64,000 bases of DNA, from positions 90,831,968-90,895,967 of the forward strand of contig CM024761.1 in the NCBI GenBank assembly GCA_014218235.1, in the 5' to 3' direction. Made by a program: the position numbers and the translations under genes. The notes beneath the pieces are model-generated. The model did no database searches and had not been told where the DNA came from. It saw only the letters and a program-made list of their open reading frames with translations. The stretch comes from Colocasia esculenta (lineage: Eukaryota; Streptophyta; Magnoliopsida; Alismatales; Araceae). Numbering within the stretch: position 1 is the stretch's first letter; the number at the start of each line of letters is the position of its first letter. Below are positions 54,175 through 64,000 of this stretch, in pieces.

Positions 54175-57105
54175 TGTGAGGCCCCCGAATTTTATGCATT
54201 TAATATTGTTTATTTTGTGCATGTAATATATTTAACTTTGTGCATATTATGAGTATTTACTTATGTGCATATAGTATTTAGTTATTGTTGTACATATTGT
54301 ATGTATTTATGCTGTGTATTTATGTTGTGTATGCAAGTCATTGGATATTTTGATTTTCTGGCCAAAATTCTCCTTAACATCAACATCTATTGACGTTAAG
54401 AGTGAGTCAATGGCAAGCTTTGTGTCGTTTACTGTGTGACCAAGGAGTCCTAATGTCAATATCGATTTACGTTGACTTCTGGTCAACGACAGTAAACTGG
54501 ACGTTTACTTCTCTGGATGCGTTTTGGATTTCAGATCTGAAATGGAAGCGTTTCTTCCAGGATCTTGATTAGGAAACCTATTTAACGGTGGGATGACCTA
54601 ACCCTAAGCATACCCCGACCCATTAGCATATAAAACCTAGTGTTCTCAGCAAGATTAGGTCTTTTTGGCTGAGAAGAAACTCTAGGGCTCGGTTGTGAGA
54701 AAACCTGATCTTTGGAGAGCTCGATCTGGCATTTGGGTGATCTTTCCGGTGATCTTCTTCGACTGGGAGCTACACCTTGGATTGAGGAAGCATCCCTGAC
54801 TCTGATGGATGATCTACATCAACAGGAAGACCGGATTCAGGAGGAGATTTGAGCACCTTCTTGGCTTGGCCGAGGAGGGCTTCTTCGACCAAATAATCGC
54901 TTCAGAGATTTATTCATAGGCAAGTGACTTATTGGTTCACTCCATAGACTTGTCTTCTAGGGTTTTAATAATTTTACGGATTTTTATTTCATTCCTGGAC
55001 CCCCAAAATTCTATGTTTTCTGTGTTTCGGTCTGCACTATGTGCAGACAGGAGATAGACGACCACTTTGTTGCCATCACGTTCCTAGGTAAACGGCAGTC
55101 GATGGTGCCATTAAACCCTGTTGGCGTCCAACCCCTGGACGTCAAGTTCCTATGGCTTTTCTGAATATTGGTTTGATCTTTGTGATGTGATTTTTTGGGA
55201 AAAGCAAATATATGTATGTGTTTAGAAAATCATGTCTTGTTTAATATGTTCATTTGAGCAACCCATGAAATCATGATAATTTTCTGATAATATCTATTAT
55301 TTATAGAATTTTTGTTATGGAGATAATGAGCATGTTATGATAGATTTAAATAGAATAACGATATATGGTGCATGTTATCATCTCAAAAAATTTCCACGAA
55401 GTTAAGACCACTGTGCGCATGTTATAGATCTGTTAGAATAGATGGTTCACTGTCTACCATGTTTAAATTGAAATAGCTTGTAAATTGCCTGAAATCACTG
55501 TTTAATATTAAAAATAGTTTGACTGCTTCGAAAATTGTGAAAAATTACAGATATGTTCCATGTGCTATAATTAACTCGTGGTTAAATTTTGATATGATTC
55601 TAAGTACTATGCAAATGGCTATTAATTTCTGAAGCTTTCTGTACCATGTTTTAAGAATAGATTTCATTTATGTGTGTGAAAATGTGATTAGCATCATGAT
55701 TAGGTTCTGTCAATTTATGTTTATGATTGGTCTAAGAATCTGAATGTGATAAGTTTATGTTCCATGATATATGTGTGTGCATGTGTATGGGAAGTGAGAG
55801 AACAAGTGGCATGTGTGTGTAATGTATTAATGTGATAAGATAAATAAATGTGTGCCAATAAGATACTGCCACCCTAGATTTCTTGGAGTTGTACTGTAGT
55901 GGTGCCCCTACGGAAAAACTCAATCGTGTTACGTGATACCCGAGGCAAAGGGTCTTGTGAAATCCTGGAGGTGGACAAGTTCCACTGGTAATGGTGGGGA
56001 GGGATTCCCCCGGTTCTGCAGTGACCTAGACTTGATCACTTTGCTTGGTGATTAAGTACGTGTATGTGATAAGTGATCTTTCTAGTGGTGGTTTGGGCCG
56101 TGTCTGGGCAACGTGTAAAATGAGCATGTGTATAACGTGTAAAGTGACATGTGAACATGGCACGTGGTATGTGCAAATGAAGTGATAAGTGATACGTGAA
56201 TGTGTAAAGTGAAAACCATGTGAAATCATGTGTAAGTGAAAGTGTGATAATGTGAAAGTAAGTGCATGTGAAAGCCAAGGTAAAAGTGCATGTGTGCATG
56301 TCATGAGAAAAAAATGCATGTGTTAATATGAATTTTGAATGTGATATCATGTTTAGTACCATGTGTAGGTGTATGTCATTATGTCCATGAGATGGAAATT
56401 GCTTGATGAATATGTGTTTAGTATCATGTTATAAATTGAATAGAAATCATGTGTTAGTATTATGTGGAAATAAGGAATGAAAGCATGTAAGTGTATGAAT
56501 GTTTCCATGTTAGTGATTCCATGTTAGAATTATTGTTTTACATGTGTTAGTATAGTTTGTTTAATATGATTCCATGTTTAATCATTTATGTTATAGCATG
56601 AGCATGTATGAATTTAATTGTTGAATTCTAGTATGTTTAATAGTGTTAAATTGTTAGAAAGCATGTATGATAAGTGTATGGTTTGAAGTTTTAAGTTACT
56701 TGCTGAGTCTATTGTGTAGACTCACCCTTGTTAAACATTTCAGGAGATTTAGAAGCCGAGGAGTTAGCAAGATCCGACGCGGAGTTTGAGGAGTAGATTG
56801 AAGACTTGTAATTTATTTCCTAGTATGTAATGCATTGTAATTTGAACTTTGGTTTATGTAATTGGAACTGGCTACATGTTAGTGGTTATTATGTTATGTC
56901 ATTTGTTTCTTGGACTATATAGACTGTGGAATGTGGATTAAAATATTGATGGAATAAAAGCTATTTAATTTCCACTGCATTATTTCTTTCTACTTGTGTA
57001 TATCTCAGCCCATTTGTCTATTGTTGGGGTTTTCTCCTCTGTAGCGACTTGCTCTCATCCGATGTGGGTTGGTATAACCGTACCGGGTGGAAGTGGGTTG
57101 TTACA
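54175..57105 (+). repeat. 3' LTR of Gypsy-3 (2931 bp)
   Basis: Same order as the 5' LTR: decayed inverted repeat near 54372 (AACATCAA against TTGACGTT), TATA 54629, donor 54924, island 55860-56040, hairpin 56704-56724, end GTTGTTACA. Scattered substitutions against the 5' LTR, many of them C/T or G/A. Confidence 0.96.
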
Positions 57106-57744
57106 ACTATTTTCATGATAAGTCTTATAACACTTTACTTGTGAACAGAAAGGAACATATCTGCTTGTGGCTTATTTAGTCACAGGACACAGATCCCTTG
57201 CAGAAAGCGTTTTACGGTTTGCCATTCTAACGAGTCTTATTGTGATTTATATGGTAACATAATGGACATATCGATTTTTGTATAACACCTTTTTCTTCGT
57301 TGACTGAAGATCTCTCTCTTAGCATTTAATGCCTTTAGGTTTCCAGTAGCCACATGTTTCTACAACGTAAGACCTACTGCGACTGCATGGAAACGAACAT
57401 CAAGAAATAAGAGACAATGGATATCTCAACGGTCTCATCTGAAGAAAGAAGAAATGCTTATAAGAAGACAATGGTTGTGAATAACTGTAGACACTCAAGC
57501 ACATATATACAAGTGTACATGCATACACATAGAGAACTTCACCACCATTCAAATTTCAAGAGCAGTGTGCCCGCACTCCTAGTCCATCTGCTCATAGCTC
57601 TCCTGAAGCCTTCACTTCTCTGTTTCTTTTGACAGCCTGTTGTTTCTGAGAGAGTATCATCATAACCCTATTTTTCTCTCTCTCAGTTCATGCCTCAGAT
57701 CAAGCACTGCATTGTTGTATAAGTTTCATCTAGGGATCATCCCT

Positions 57745-57990
57745 TCAACTCTTCTTTAAGACTGCTCCTCTTCCTGTGAGTAGAGAAGACCTACTATGGA
57801 TAGGTGGTTTGTTCCCTTTGTTGAAGGGAAGACTTGTTGCTACAGATGGTTGTATTGCCTCTTCGTGGGTTGAAGAGAAGGCCAGCGGGTGCTGATGTGT
57901 AAGTGTCCTTAAGGAGGACTGTACCCTTGGTTAGTGGAATCCCATGTAATTTCTTGGGGATTGGACATAGGACTCCTAGTGATAGGAGGT
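57745..57990 (+). other. Hairpin-rich leader in Copia-5 LTR
   Basis: TTCCCTT-tgttg-AAGGGAA (57816-57834), CTTC-gtgggtt-GAAG (about 57860), GTCCTtaAGGAGGAC (about 57907), and GGACTCCT-agtgat-AGGAGGTCC (about 57969-57991), with weaker ones before. Lies 290-530 bases after the possible TATA. Confidence 0.5.
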
Positions 57991-58140
57991 CCGAACCAGG
58001 ATAATAAACCTTGTGCATTTTGTGTGATTGCTTTTATCTTATTTCTGCTACTCACTAACTCTAACACCTGCGTTTTGTGTTTTTATTTGAAGTTATTTTT
58101 AATAGGAAAATTTTAAGATATATTTCCAGCAACCCACTCA

Positions 58141-58159
58141 CCCCCCCCCCAGAGCCAAG
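58141..58159 (+). other. Degenerate PBS after Copia-5 LTR
   Basis: A run of C is followed by AGAGCCAAG; only the last part of the usual TGGTATCAGAGCC is left. Confidence 0.45.
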
Positions 58160-58203
58160 TTTCTTCAAGAAAGTAGATCTCACAATCTGAAAAGCAAATA
58201 TAA

Positions 58204-58870
58204 ATGATAGCCCAAGGTTATGCAGAGGGGCAAGCTGTCAACAGACCTCCACTGTTCGATGGAGAAGACTACAACTACTGGAGGACAAGATTGGAGTTCT
58301 TTCTTCAACGTCTTAACTATCAACTATGAACTATAATAGAAGACGAAGATTTGGAAGTCACTAACTCTAAAGAGAAGTGTACAAATGATGACATGAAAAA
58401 GATGTCTTGGAACAGCAAGGCCAAAAGTATATTATGTTGTTCATTAAGCAAGAAGGAATTCAATCGAATATCTGCATGCAAGTCGGACAAAGAAATGTCA
58501 GATAAGCTGAAACTCACCCACAAAGGAACAGATAAGGTGAAAGAAAACAGAATAGATATACTGGTAGTACAATATGAAAACTTCCAAATGCATTCAAAAG
58601 AATCTATCTCTCATATGTACAGTCGATTCACCGATATCACAAATGGCCTGACTGGGCTTCGAAAAAGGCATGAGATAGGAGACATGGTAAGAAAAATACT
58701 AAGATCCTTACCAACTGTGTGGACTCTCAAGGTTACAGCCATAGGGGAAGCAAATGATCTCATGACTATGTCGCTCAAAAAACTCATTGGGTCTTTAATG
58801 GCTCATGAGATAAATATGGAGAGGTTAGGAGAATCCTCCACCAAGAAAATGAAGGATCGAATATTCGATG
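58204..58870 (+). pseudogene. gag: gag of Copia-5, truncated
   Basis: Starts MIAQGYAEGQAVNRPPLFDG, then YNYWRTRLEFFLQRLNYQL, TGA (58327-58329, in place of TGG), and SKAKSILCCSLSKKEF, HSKESISHMYSRFTDITNGL, ILRSLPTVWTLKVTAI and LIGSLMAHEINM. This is the UBN2-type Gag of plant Copia elements. It is cut at about 58870 where the inverted SIRE-4 LTR begins, so zinc knuckle and pol are missing. Apart from the TGA the frame is open. Confidence 0.88.
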
Positions 58871-59224
58871 ATGGCAGAATCTAGAAGGGGGGTTGAATAG
58901 ATTTGCAGCGAAAACTTAAGTAATTAAAAATTACTTCGAAATTAAGAGTTATATCCAATTAAAACCCCACAGATCTGATATACTATGCGTGATTAAAGTG
59001 TGTGAAACATATAATCAAACAGTGTGTGTGTGTGAACAAATTAACAAGTAGTGTGTAAGAGAAATCCCTATATATGCATGTAGTATAGAAAATAGATCAA
59101 GCCACTGATAAACCACAGTGCATAAAGGATTTTTAGGTGGTTTGGAAATCACCTCCAGTGACTCCTACGTCCACCCCTCACACACTGAGGCCACACTACT
59201 CAAAACTGAGTACAACACACACAC

Positions 59225-59242
59225 TTGAGCTCGACGGCTCAA
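59225..59242 (-). other. Single CGTCGA-loop hairpin in SIRE-4 leader
   Basis: Minus strand TTGAGC-cgtcga-GCTCAA. SIRE-3 has eight such hairpins at the matching place. Confidence 0.6.
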
Positions 59243-59509
59243 ACCACACACACACTTGATTTCTTCTTCTTCTTCTTCTTCTTCTTCTGGTAGTGCTCTC
59301 TTTCCTCTTTTTGGGCTCTCACTTTAAGGGTACTTCCCTTTTTCTGGCTGCACCTACTAGATGCCTTTGACAAAGGACAAGGCCATATTTATAGCCCTTA
59401 TCATGTGACCTAGGATGTGGGAATGTGTAAGTACCAAGTACCCCAAGTAAGAAACGTGCTAGTCACATGATATCTTGCATAGATAGCATCTTTAAGTATT
59501 CAAGAGAAA

Positions 59510-59980
59510 AGGCAATCGATGTTACGTTGATTAATAAAGCAATCTATGTTATGACAATCTATCTTAAACATGGGATAACCGATGTTTAAGTGATTTGCAA
59601 TCCATGTTATGACAATCTATCTTAAATATAAGGTAATCGATGTCTAACATGAAGCAATCAATGTGCAGACAATCGATGTTTAAACATGAATTAATCGATG
59701 TCTAACATGAAGTAATTGATGTTTAAGTTGATTGACAATCGATGTTTAAACATGAAGTAATCGATGTCTAACATGAAGCAATCGATGTTTAAGTTGTTCA
59801 GCAATCAATGTGCAGACAATCAATGTTTAAACATGAAGTAATCAATGTCTAACATAAAGTAATCAATGTTTAAGTTGATTGACAATCGATGTTTAAACAT
59901 GAAGTAATAGATGTCTAACATGAAGCAATCGATGTTTAAGTTGATTGGCAATCGATGTTTAATCATGAGGTAATCGATTG
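59510..59980 (-). promoter_or_regulatory. ATCGAT array in SIRE-4 LTR
   Basis: About eleven perfect ATCGAT and at least eight variants with CG changed to CA or TG, spaced 21-23 bases, in higher-order units of about 66 bases that repeat roughly four times. Upstream of the TATA box on the minus strand. Confidence 0.65.
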
Positions 59981-60606
59981 GATGGACTTCGACTGTCCAT
60001 GAGTCAGACTTCGACTGTTCAAAAGTCGATTGTCCAAACTTTGACTGTCAGAGAGTTGACTTATTCACAGAGTCAATTGTCTAGGCTTCGACTGTCCAAG
60101 AGTTGGACAAAATGTGAACATCTGAAGTTCTATCCAGCATGATTTCAAGGTAGCCAGTTTGTCTATGAATTGCAATCATGAATCAAATGATATGCAACAT
60201 GAAGGCACTTAAAGTTCATCAGCAAAATAATGACATTATGATATCAACTAGATGAATGAATGTGTTGACACAAATACTCATTACAGTAGGAAAAATTCAC
60301 TGCAAATCAATCATGTGTTGACACTAGACATGATTATGTTGATACAAACACATCACATGTGTCGACACCTAAAGAGCATGGGTCGACACCTAAAGAGCAT
60401 GTATCGACACACCAAGGCATCAAACTTGCAAGATTGTTCATGAACTCTAATACATTCTTTGTGGATAGCCAAGACATAGTGTGACTAAAAACATTCACAA
60501 GATGAACTATGATTATGTCAGCATCAAAACATATCAAATCAATTATCATCAAATCAATCATCATCAAAACAATAATTATGGTTATTCACATAAACATAAC
60601 TCAACA

Positions 60607-61267
60607 TTCTCCCCCTTTTTGATGATGACAAAACATTCTAAACAATCTCAATCAATTGAAATTTCTCCCCCTTTTTGACAACAGCAAAAAAACAATCTCT
60701 CCCTCTTAATCAAGGACAAGTATAGTCACTCTCATGGCAAAATCACTCCCCCTGTGATGGTAGCAATGGTGTAAATCGAAAGAGATCAAAGTATGAGTGA
60801 CATGAAAGTAAGGAAAGGAATTGGGAGATGAATGTATCAGAAATGATCAGAATCAATGAGATCTTAGATATTAAAATATGAGAGATAGATTATTGTGTCT
60901 TATGATTATGCAACAAAGTTTAATAACAAAGACACATTCAGTCACAGCATACGTCAAGGTTTTAATAACTTGAATACATTTAAAAATATGAAGCAAATGT
61001 GATGAAAGTGACCTATATGAGTTGACAATAGTGTTTATCACATGAGTTTAGTTGATAAACATTTAACACAATGTAGAATAATAACTCTAAACTCAATTAT
61101 CATGAACTTCATCGAGGTCAATGCACATGTTGTTTTTTTGATACTTTGAATTTTGCTTTCTGTTATTTTTGTGAGAGAGAATACAAAAATAAATCGGTTA
61201 AATCACACCTTTTAGTGCAAGAGGTCACATTTACTCAATGCAATACCCCCTAATTACTCAGTGGTGT
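60607..61267 (-). other. 3' non-coding tail and PPT of SIRE-4
   Basis: Minus strand PPT AAAAAGGGGGAGAA (60607-60620) and, upstream of it, sequence collinear with SIRE-3 43200-43877, ending at 61267 against an LTR. No ORF. It stops short of the part that would hold modules A-E. Confidence 0.8.
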
Positions 61268-61340
61268 TGTAACGACCCCGAGAACCCGACCCTCGGCCCA
61301 AACCAAGGACTCGATTTTCGCAGTCGCCACCTATGGATTC
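61268..61340 (-). repeat. End fragment of LTR A
   Basis: Plus strand TGTAACGACCCCGAG to CTATGGATTC; 73 bases. Resembles the first 75 bases of LTR B. Read on the minus strand it is an LTR 3' end (GGTCGTTACA) interrupted by LTR B. Candidate TSD GATTC at 61336-61340. Confidence 0.6.
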
Positions 61341-64000
61341 TGTAACGACCCAACCTCCCAGACCCCCGCCAGGGACCCCCGAAGGTCGTGCCGCCACCCA
61401 CGGATCTGAAGACCCGGAAGGGTTAGAATTTAGTCTAGTGAGATAAGCAATGAATTCAAATAACTATAACAAGAAAGTTCATACATTAATAAGGAAATTA
61501 TGTACAACATGTCCCAAATAAAAGTACAGGTACAGAAAGAAAGGTGCAGTCCTTAAGGGGCATATCTCGAGGACTTGCAAAAAGGCCACTCTCAACTCAC
61601 GGTACAAGCGCTCACGCTCACAACTCACACTGCTGGCAACGCACGGTGAACAAGCCACCATCACGACTGTCCGACAATGAACTCCTGCGACAGCGAGTCC
61701 CTACCTAAAGAGAGTAGGGGGTGAGCCTCGCGAACAAGGCTCAGTAGGGATAACCAGTCCCTTACCAACCAGAGCAGCAGGAACTCCAACAAGCAGATGC
61801 AAATTACTCTACAAAGCAGTAAAGCGGAAAACACCTACTGCAGAGTACTACAAAGCAGCAGAACAGAGAAATGCCATGACCCACAACCAGAGTCGGGCCC
61901 AACACGACTCCCGCAGAACTAGCGGAGTCATGCACAATGCGGAAGCAAACCCTCAGCACACACCCACTGAGACAAGAAGCTCACGAAACACCGGAGCAAC
62001 CACATGAGACCCTAGTCTCACGACACAAGCACCAACATCCCGGACCTCCACGAGGTTGGGAAGGAACAACCAGGTGTCACCACGAGAGACACGAACAACC
62101 ACATGAGAAGGAACGTCTCACCACTAGCACGACCACCTCAGACCTCCACAAGGTCGAGGGCCCACAAGCAGAACCACCCTGGACCTCGGACACATCACAA
62201 GGTCAGGGAACAACACTTGCCGGTGCCACCACGAATGGCACCAAGGAACTGGTTATAGAAACAGCAGTTGGGTGCCTGCACAAGGCACCCCGAGAGAACC
62301 CGCAGAGTGGAAACCACTAAACACGGCCCACGAGGCCAAGCCAACCAAGCCCATGGAACTAGACACGGCTAGGCTACAACCACCGTGCAGGCTAGGGCGA
62401 CGAGAAACCCAATCTCAGAAACAGCGTGAGAAACACCCTCACGCAAGAGCACATAAGCCACTGCCACAAGCAGCTAAGAGAGGGACACACAGTCCACCCC
62501 TCTCGCTCGCCGGCTGCTGACTCCTGCCTACAACCTCCCCGGTAGAGTGAGGCTAGCGAGTCACAGCAAAGAACAACTACAAACTACCGCAGTTCGGCCG
62601 AGCTGCGGCCCCAAGCCTAACCTCCCTATGCGGCTCCGAAACCAACGCAGAGCGAGGCAGTGAGAAGGACTAGCTGGTCTACACCGGAAGAGCGCCTCAA
62701 CCACCTCGAAGACCCAGACCAGCTAAGAGAGCTCTACAAATGACTCACGCCACTGTCCCCACCATTTTCCTCTACTGCTATCAGAGTCAGCTACTCGAGC
62801 AAACCTCGCCGCCCGGAGAAACTCCCTCTAACACAGACTCACGGGGACCGGGGGTCCCAGGTAACAGTAACAATCTGTCTCGCGGACAAGCCCTCAAGTG
62901 TCGAGCACCGGGCGAAAGAGAAACTGGCGGGGCAACCACCACAGAAACCAGCACAACTAGCTTGTAACCAAAACAAGCCCAGCAAGCACAGGCACGCACG
63001 ACACCCCTTCCGAAAACCCCCAGAAGGGACATCGACCAACGCCGGCACACACCGCACGGCCCGAGAAACCAGAACACCACCAAACAGAATAGAAACCATC
63101 GCTCATTGACTGACAGACAATCGATTATTAGACAAACGCGAGCCTCCTAGCACCGTCGCTAGGACACGACCATGAAGGTGTCACCTTCGGTCACTGAACG
63201 CAGCGAGCCAACCTTCCGCATTCCCACCAGAAGGTCCTAAGGGCAACCCTGCCCTGGGGCACATGCGGACACGCCAACCGCGGCCACGGAAAACACCCGA
63301 GGCAAGCCAGGCCTTGTCACGCCCTCCTAGCCTGTCGCGATCTCATCGCGACGGGAAGGGCAAACGCGACAAGACAGGGTCGCGACAGGGAAGCGGGTCG
63401 CGATAGGACCCTTATCGTGACGGCCAACCACGCCGCGATAAGGTCGCGTCCGACCGAGGCGACGCCTCCTCTAATGTCGCGATGCACACGACGGTCGCGA
63501 CATCAGACGGAAGGCAGACCGTCACGATCCTACATCCCGAGGTCGCCACAAACTCTAAAATCACACATTCACGGGGAGGGGAGCATGGGGAAAGCTGTAA
63601 AGGCATGCAATCACACAAAAGGGCTCCCAATCACCCAGATTGGTAAGGCACAAGAAATCCCTACAGATTTTATGAAGAACGAACCCACGAAGGGCCTTCA
63701 CGACACCACGGCCGCCACCTCCTCGCTCCTCGCCGCTCCACCACAAGCCGCCGGCACCGCCACCGAGCTCCAACGCCAGAGAAGGACGAGAGGGAGATCT
63801 CTCCACCTCGGAGAAGAGAGGAAAGGGAGAAAGGAGAGAAAGAGGAAAAGGGGGAAACCGGCCAAGGCTTTTAGCCTCTGGCCCCCAGAATGCGACGGGG
63901 CAGGGCGTCGCGTTACCAACCTCAACGCGATGGCCGCCCACACCGCAACCAGAACGCGCCCCCAAGGGATGCCGAAACAACCAGACAGGTCAGTCTGCCA
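61341..64000 (-). repeat. LTR B: GC-rich Gypsy-type LTR, runs off the window
   Basis: Plus strand starts TGTAACGACCCAACC, so on the minus strand it ends GGTCGTTACA like other Gypsy LTRs here. At least 2.66 kb, GC-rich between 61900 and 63350. CGCGAC/TCGCGA motifs are dense at 63335-63535 and again at 63890-63960. The Pro/Arg-rich and Gly/Ala-rich ORFs here look like composition artefacts. No PBS or coding part is visible. Confidence 0.65.
63335..63535. promoter_or_regulatory. CGCGAC/TCGCGA block in LTR B
   Basis: Many CGCGA or TCGCG motifs in 200 bases, including GTCGCGATCTCATCGCGAC. Comparable to the blocks in Gypsy-4 LTRs and at 10160-10325. Confidence 0.5.

Larger units (their letters stand above)
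49864..57105 (+). mobile_element. Gypsy-3: gag-only Gypsy element
   Basis: LTR 49864-52790, PBS, gag, hairpin, PPT, LTR 54175-57105. The 1.38 kb interior carries only gag. It is inserted in the LTR of Copia-5. The joint after gag (GTACTTGAT, then CGATCTTCGAGG) is shared with Gypsy-2, so both descend from one deleted ancestor although their LTRs differ in length and sequence. Confidence 0.95.
48558..58131 (+). repeat. LTR of Copia-5, split by Gypsy-3
   Basis: Left part 48558-49863, right part 57106-58131, about 2.33 kb when joined. The left part holds CGAAG/CTTCG motifs (48880-49265) and the ATCGATTG array (49290-49575). The right part has a possible TATA (CTTATAAG, 57458), a leader with several hairpins (57745-57990) and an end near TTTCCAGCA. 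The right border is approximate. Confidence 0.8.
45673..58870 (+). mobile_element. Copia-5: SIRE-like Copia, order pol - LTR - gag
   Basis: Integrase (from 45673), RT, RNase H, PPT, LTR (48558-49863 and 57106-58131, split by Gypsy-3), PBS remnant, gag start (58204-58870). Its left end is covered by Gypsy-2 and its right end by SIRE-4. Since gag follows the LTR, the LTR is either shared by two tandem copies or is the 5' LTR of a second element. Confidence 0.85.
58871..60606 (-). repeat. LTR of SIRE-4
   Basis: Minus strand starts TGTTGAGTTATG (60606) after a PPT. Near its other end it has GTTGAACCCCCC-type sequence (plus strand CTAGAAGGGGGGTTGAATAG, 58882), as in SIRE-3. It carries GTCGACAC motifs (60358-60410), CAGTCGAAG motifs (59985-60115), an ATCGAT array (59510-59980), TATA (59386-59393), CTT repeats and a single CGTCGA-loop hairpin (59225-59242). 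Confidence 0.85.

Noticed and set aside
59510..59980. Regular ATCGAT array as a CRISPR-like array or centromeric satellite
   Set aside because: Eukaryotic LTR context, no unique spacers, only about 470 bases, and bounded by LTR sequence.
61937..63083. Pro/Arg/Thr-rich ORFs in the GC-rich LTR B
   Set aside because: No domain, biased composition, and location inside an LTR; high GC lowers stop frequency.
1..64000. Endogenous pararetrovirus or other virus insertion
   Set aside because: No movement protein, coat protein or caulimovirid RT arrangement; all RTs sit in LTR elements with PBS and PPT.

Overview
The window is plant nuclear DNA made almost entirely of LTR retrotransposons. Chromodomain-bearing Ty3/Gypsy elements, SIRE/Maximus-like Ty1/Copia elements, initiator-Met-tRNA primer sites (TGGTATCAGAGC) and a plant-specific env-like ORF all point to an angiosperm with a large, repeat-rich genome. 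I see no host gene, tRNA or rRNA. The setting is probably pericentromeric or intergenic heterochromatin. Many stop codons are CAG>TAG, CGA>TGA or TGG>TAG/TGA, as expected from deamination of methylated cytosine.

Layout. 1-9991: Gypsy-1 (+), near-complete gag-pol, 3.3 kb LTRs, 5' LTR cut by the window edge. 9992-10541: orphan CGCGAC-rich piece. 10542-13376: SIRE-1 (-) fragment (LTR, 3' non-coding region, end of RNase H). 13377-26447: Gypsy-4 (-), with a solo LTR (15771-18655, TSD AAGAT) in its 3' LTR and two adjacent in-place inversions in its body. 26448-30613: SIRE-2 (-) fragment with env-like ORF and part of pol. 30614-45672: Gypsy-2 (+), a gag-only element with 4.4 kb LTRs; its 3' LTR is split by SIRE-3 (37106-45563, TSD CGTAC), a pol-less Copia. 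45673-58870: Copia-5 (+), pol then LTR then gag; its LTR is split by Gypsy-3 (49864-57105), another gag-only element. 58871-61267: SIRE-4 (-) LTR and 3' tail. 61268-64000: ends of two related GC-rich LTRs (-).

Coding parts supply Gag, protease, RT-RNase H and integrase. Three of the elements (Gypsy-2, Gypsy-3, SIRE-3) keep gag but have lost pol cleanly and must have depended on relatives such as Gypsy-1.

The most interesting content is non-coding. (1) A roughly 100-nt module occurs five times in SIRE 3' regions, with helices whose sequence changes but whose pairing is kept. (2) A run of nine small hairpins with a constant CGTCGN loop and covarying stems lies in the SIRE-3 leader. (3) Gypsy LTRs carry a conserved splice donor, and an acceptor lies 2-4 nt before the gag ATG, so a 2.4-2.7 kb 5'UTR intron would remove the PBS. 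(4) Gypsy-1 gag has two further GT-AG introns, confirmed by an intron-less relative. (5) A hairpin with a (A)GGA loop and covarying stem precedes the polypurine tract of four Gypsy elements. (6) Most of the LTRs, in both superfamilies, carry blocks of short CpG-centred palindromes, usually upstream of TATA. All of this was read by eye; no alignment, folding or database search was run.
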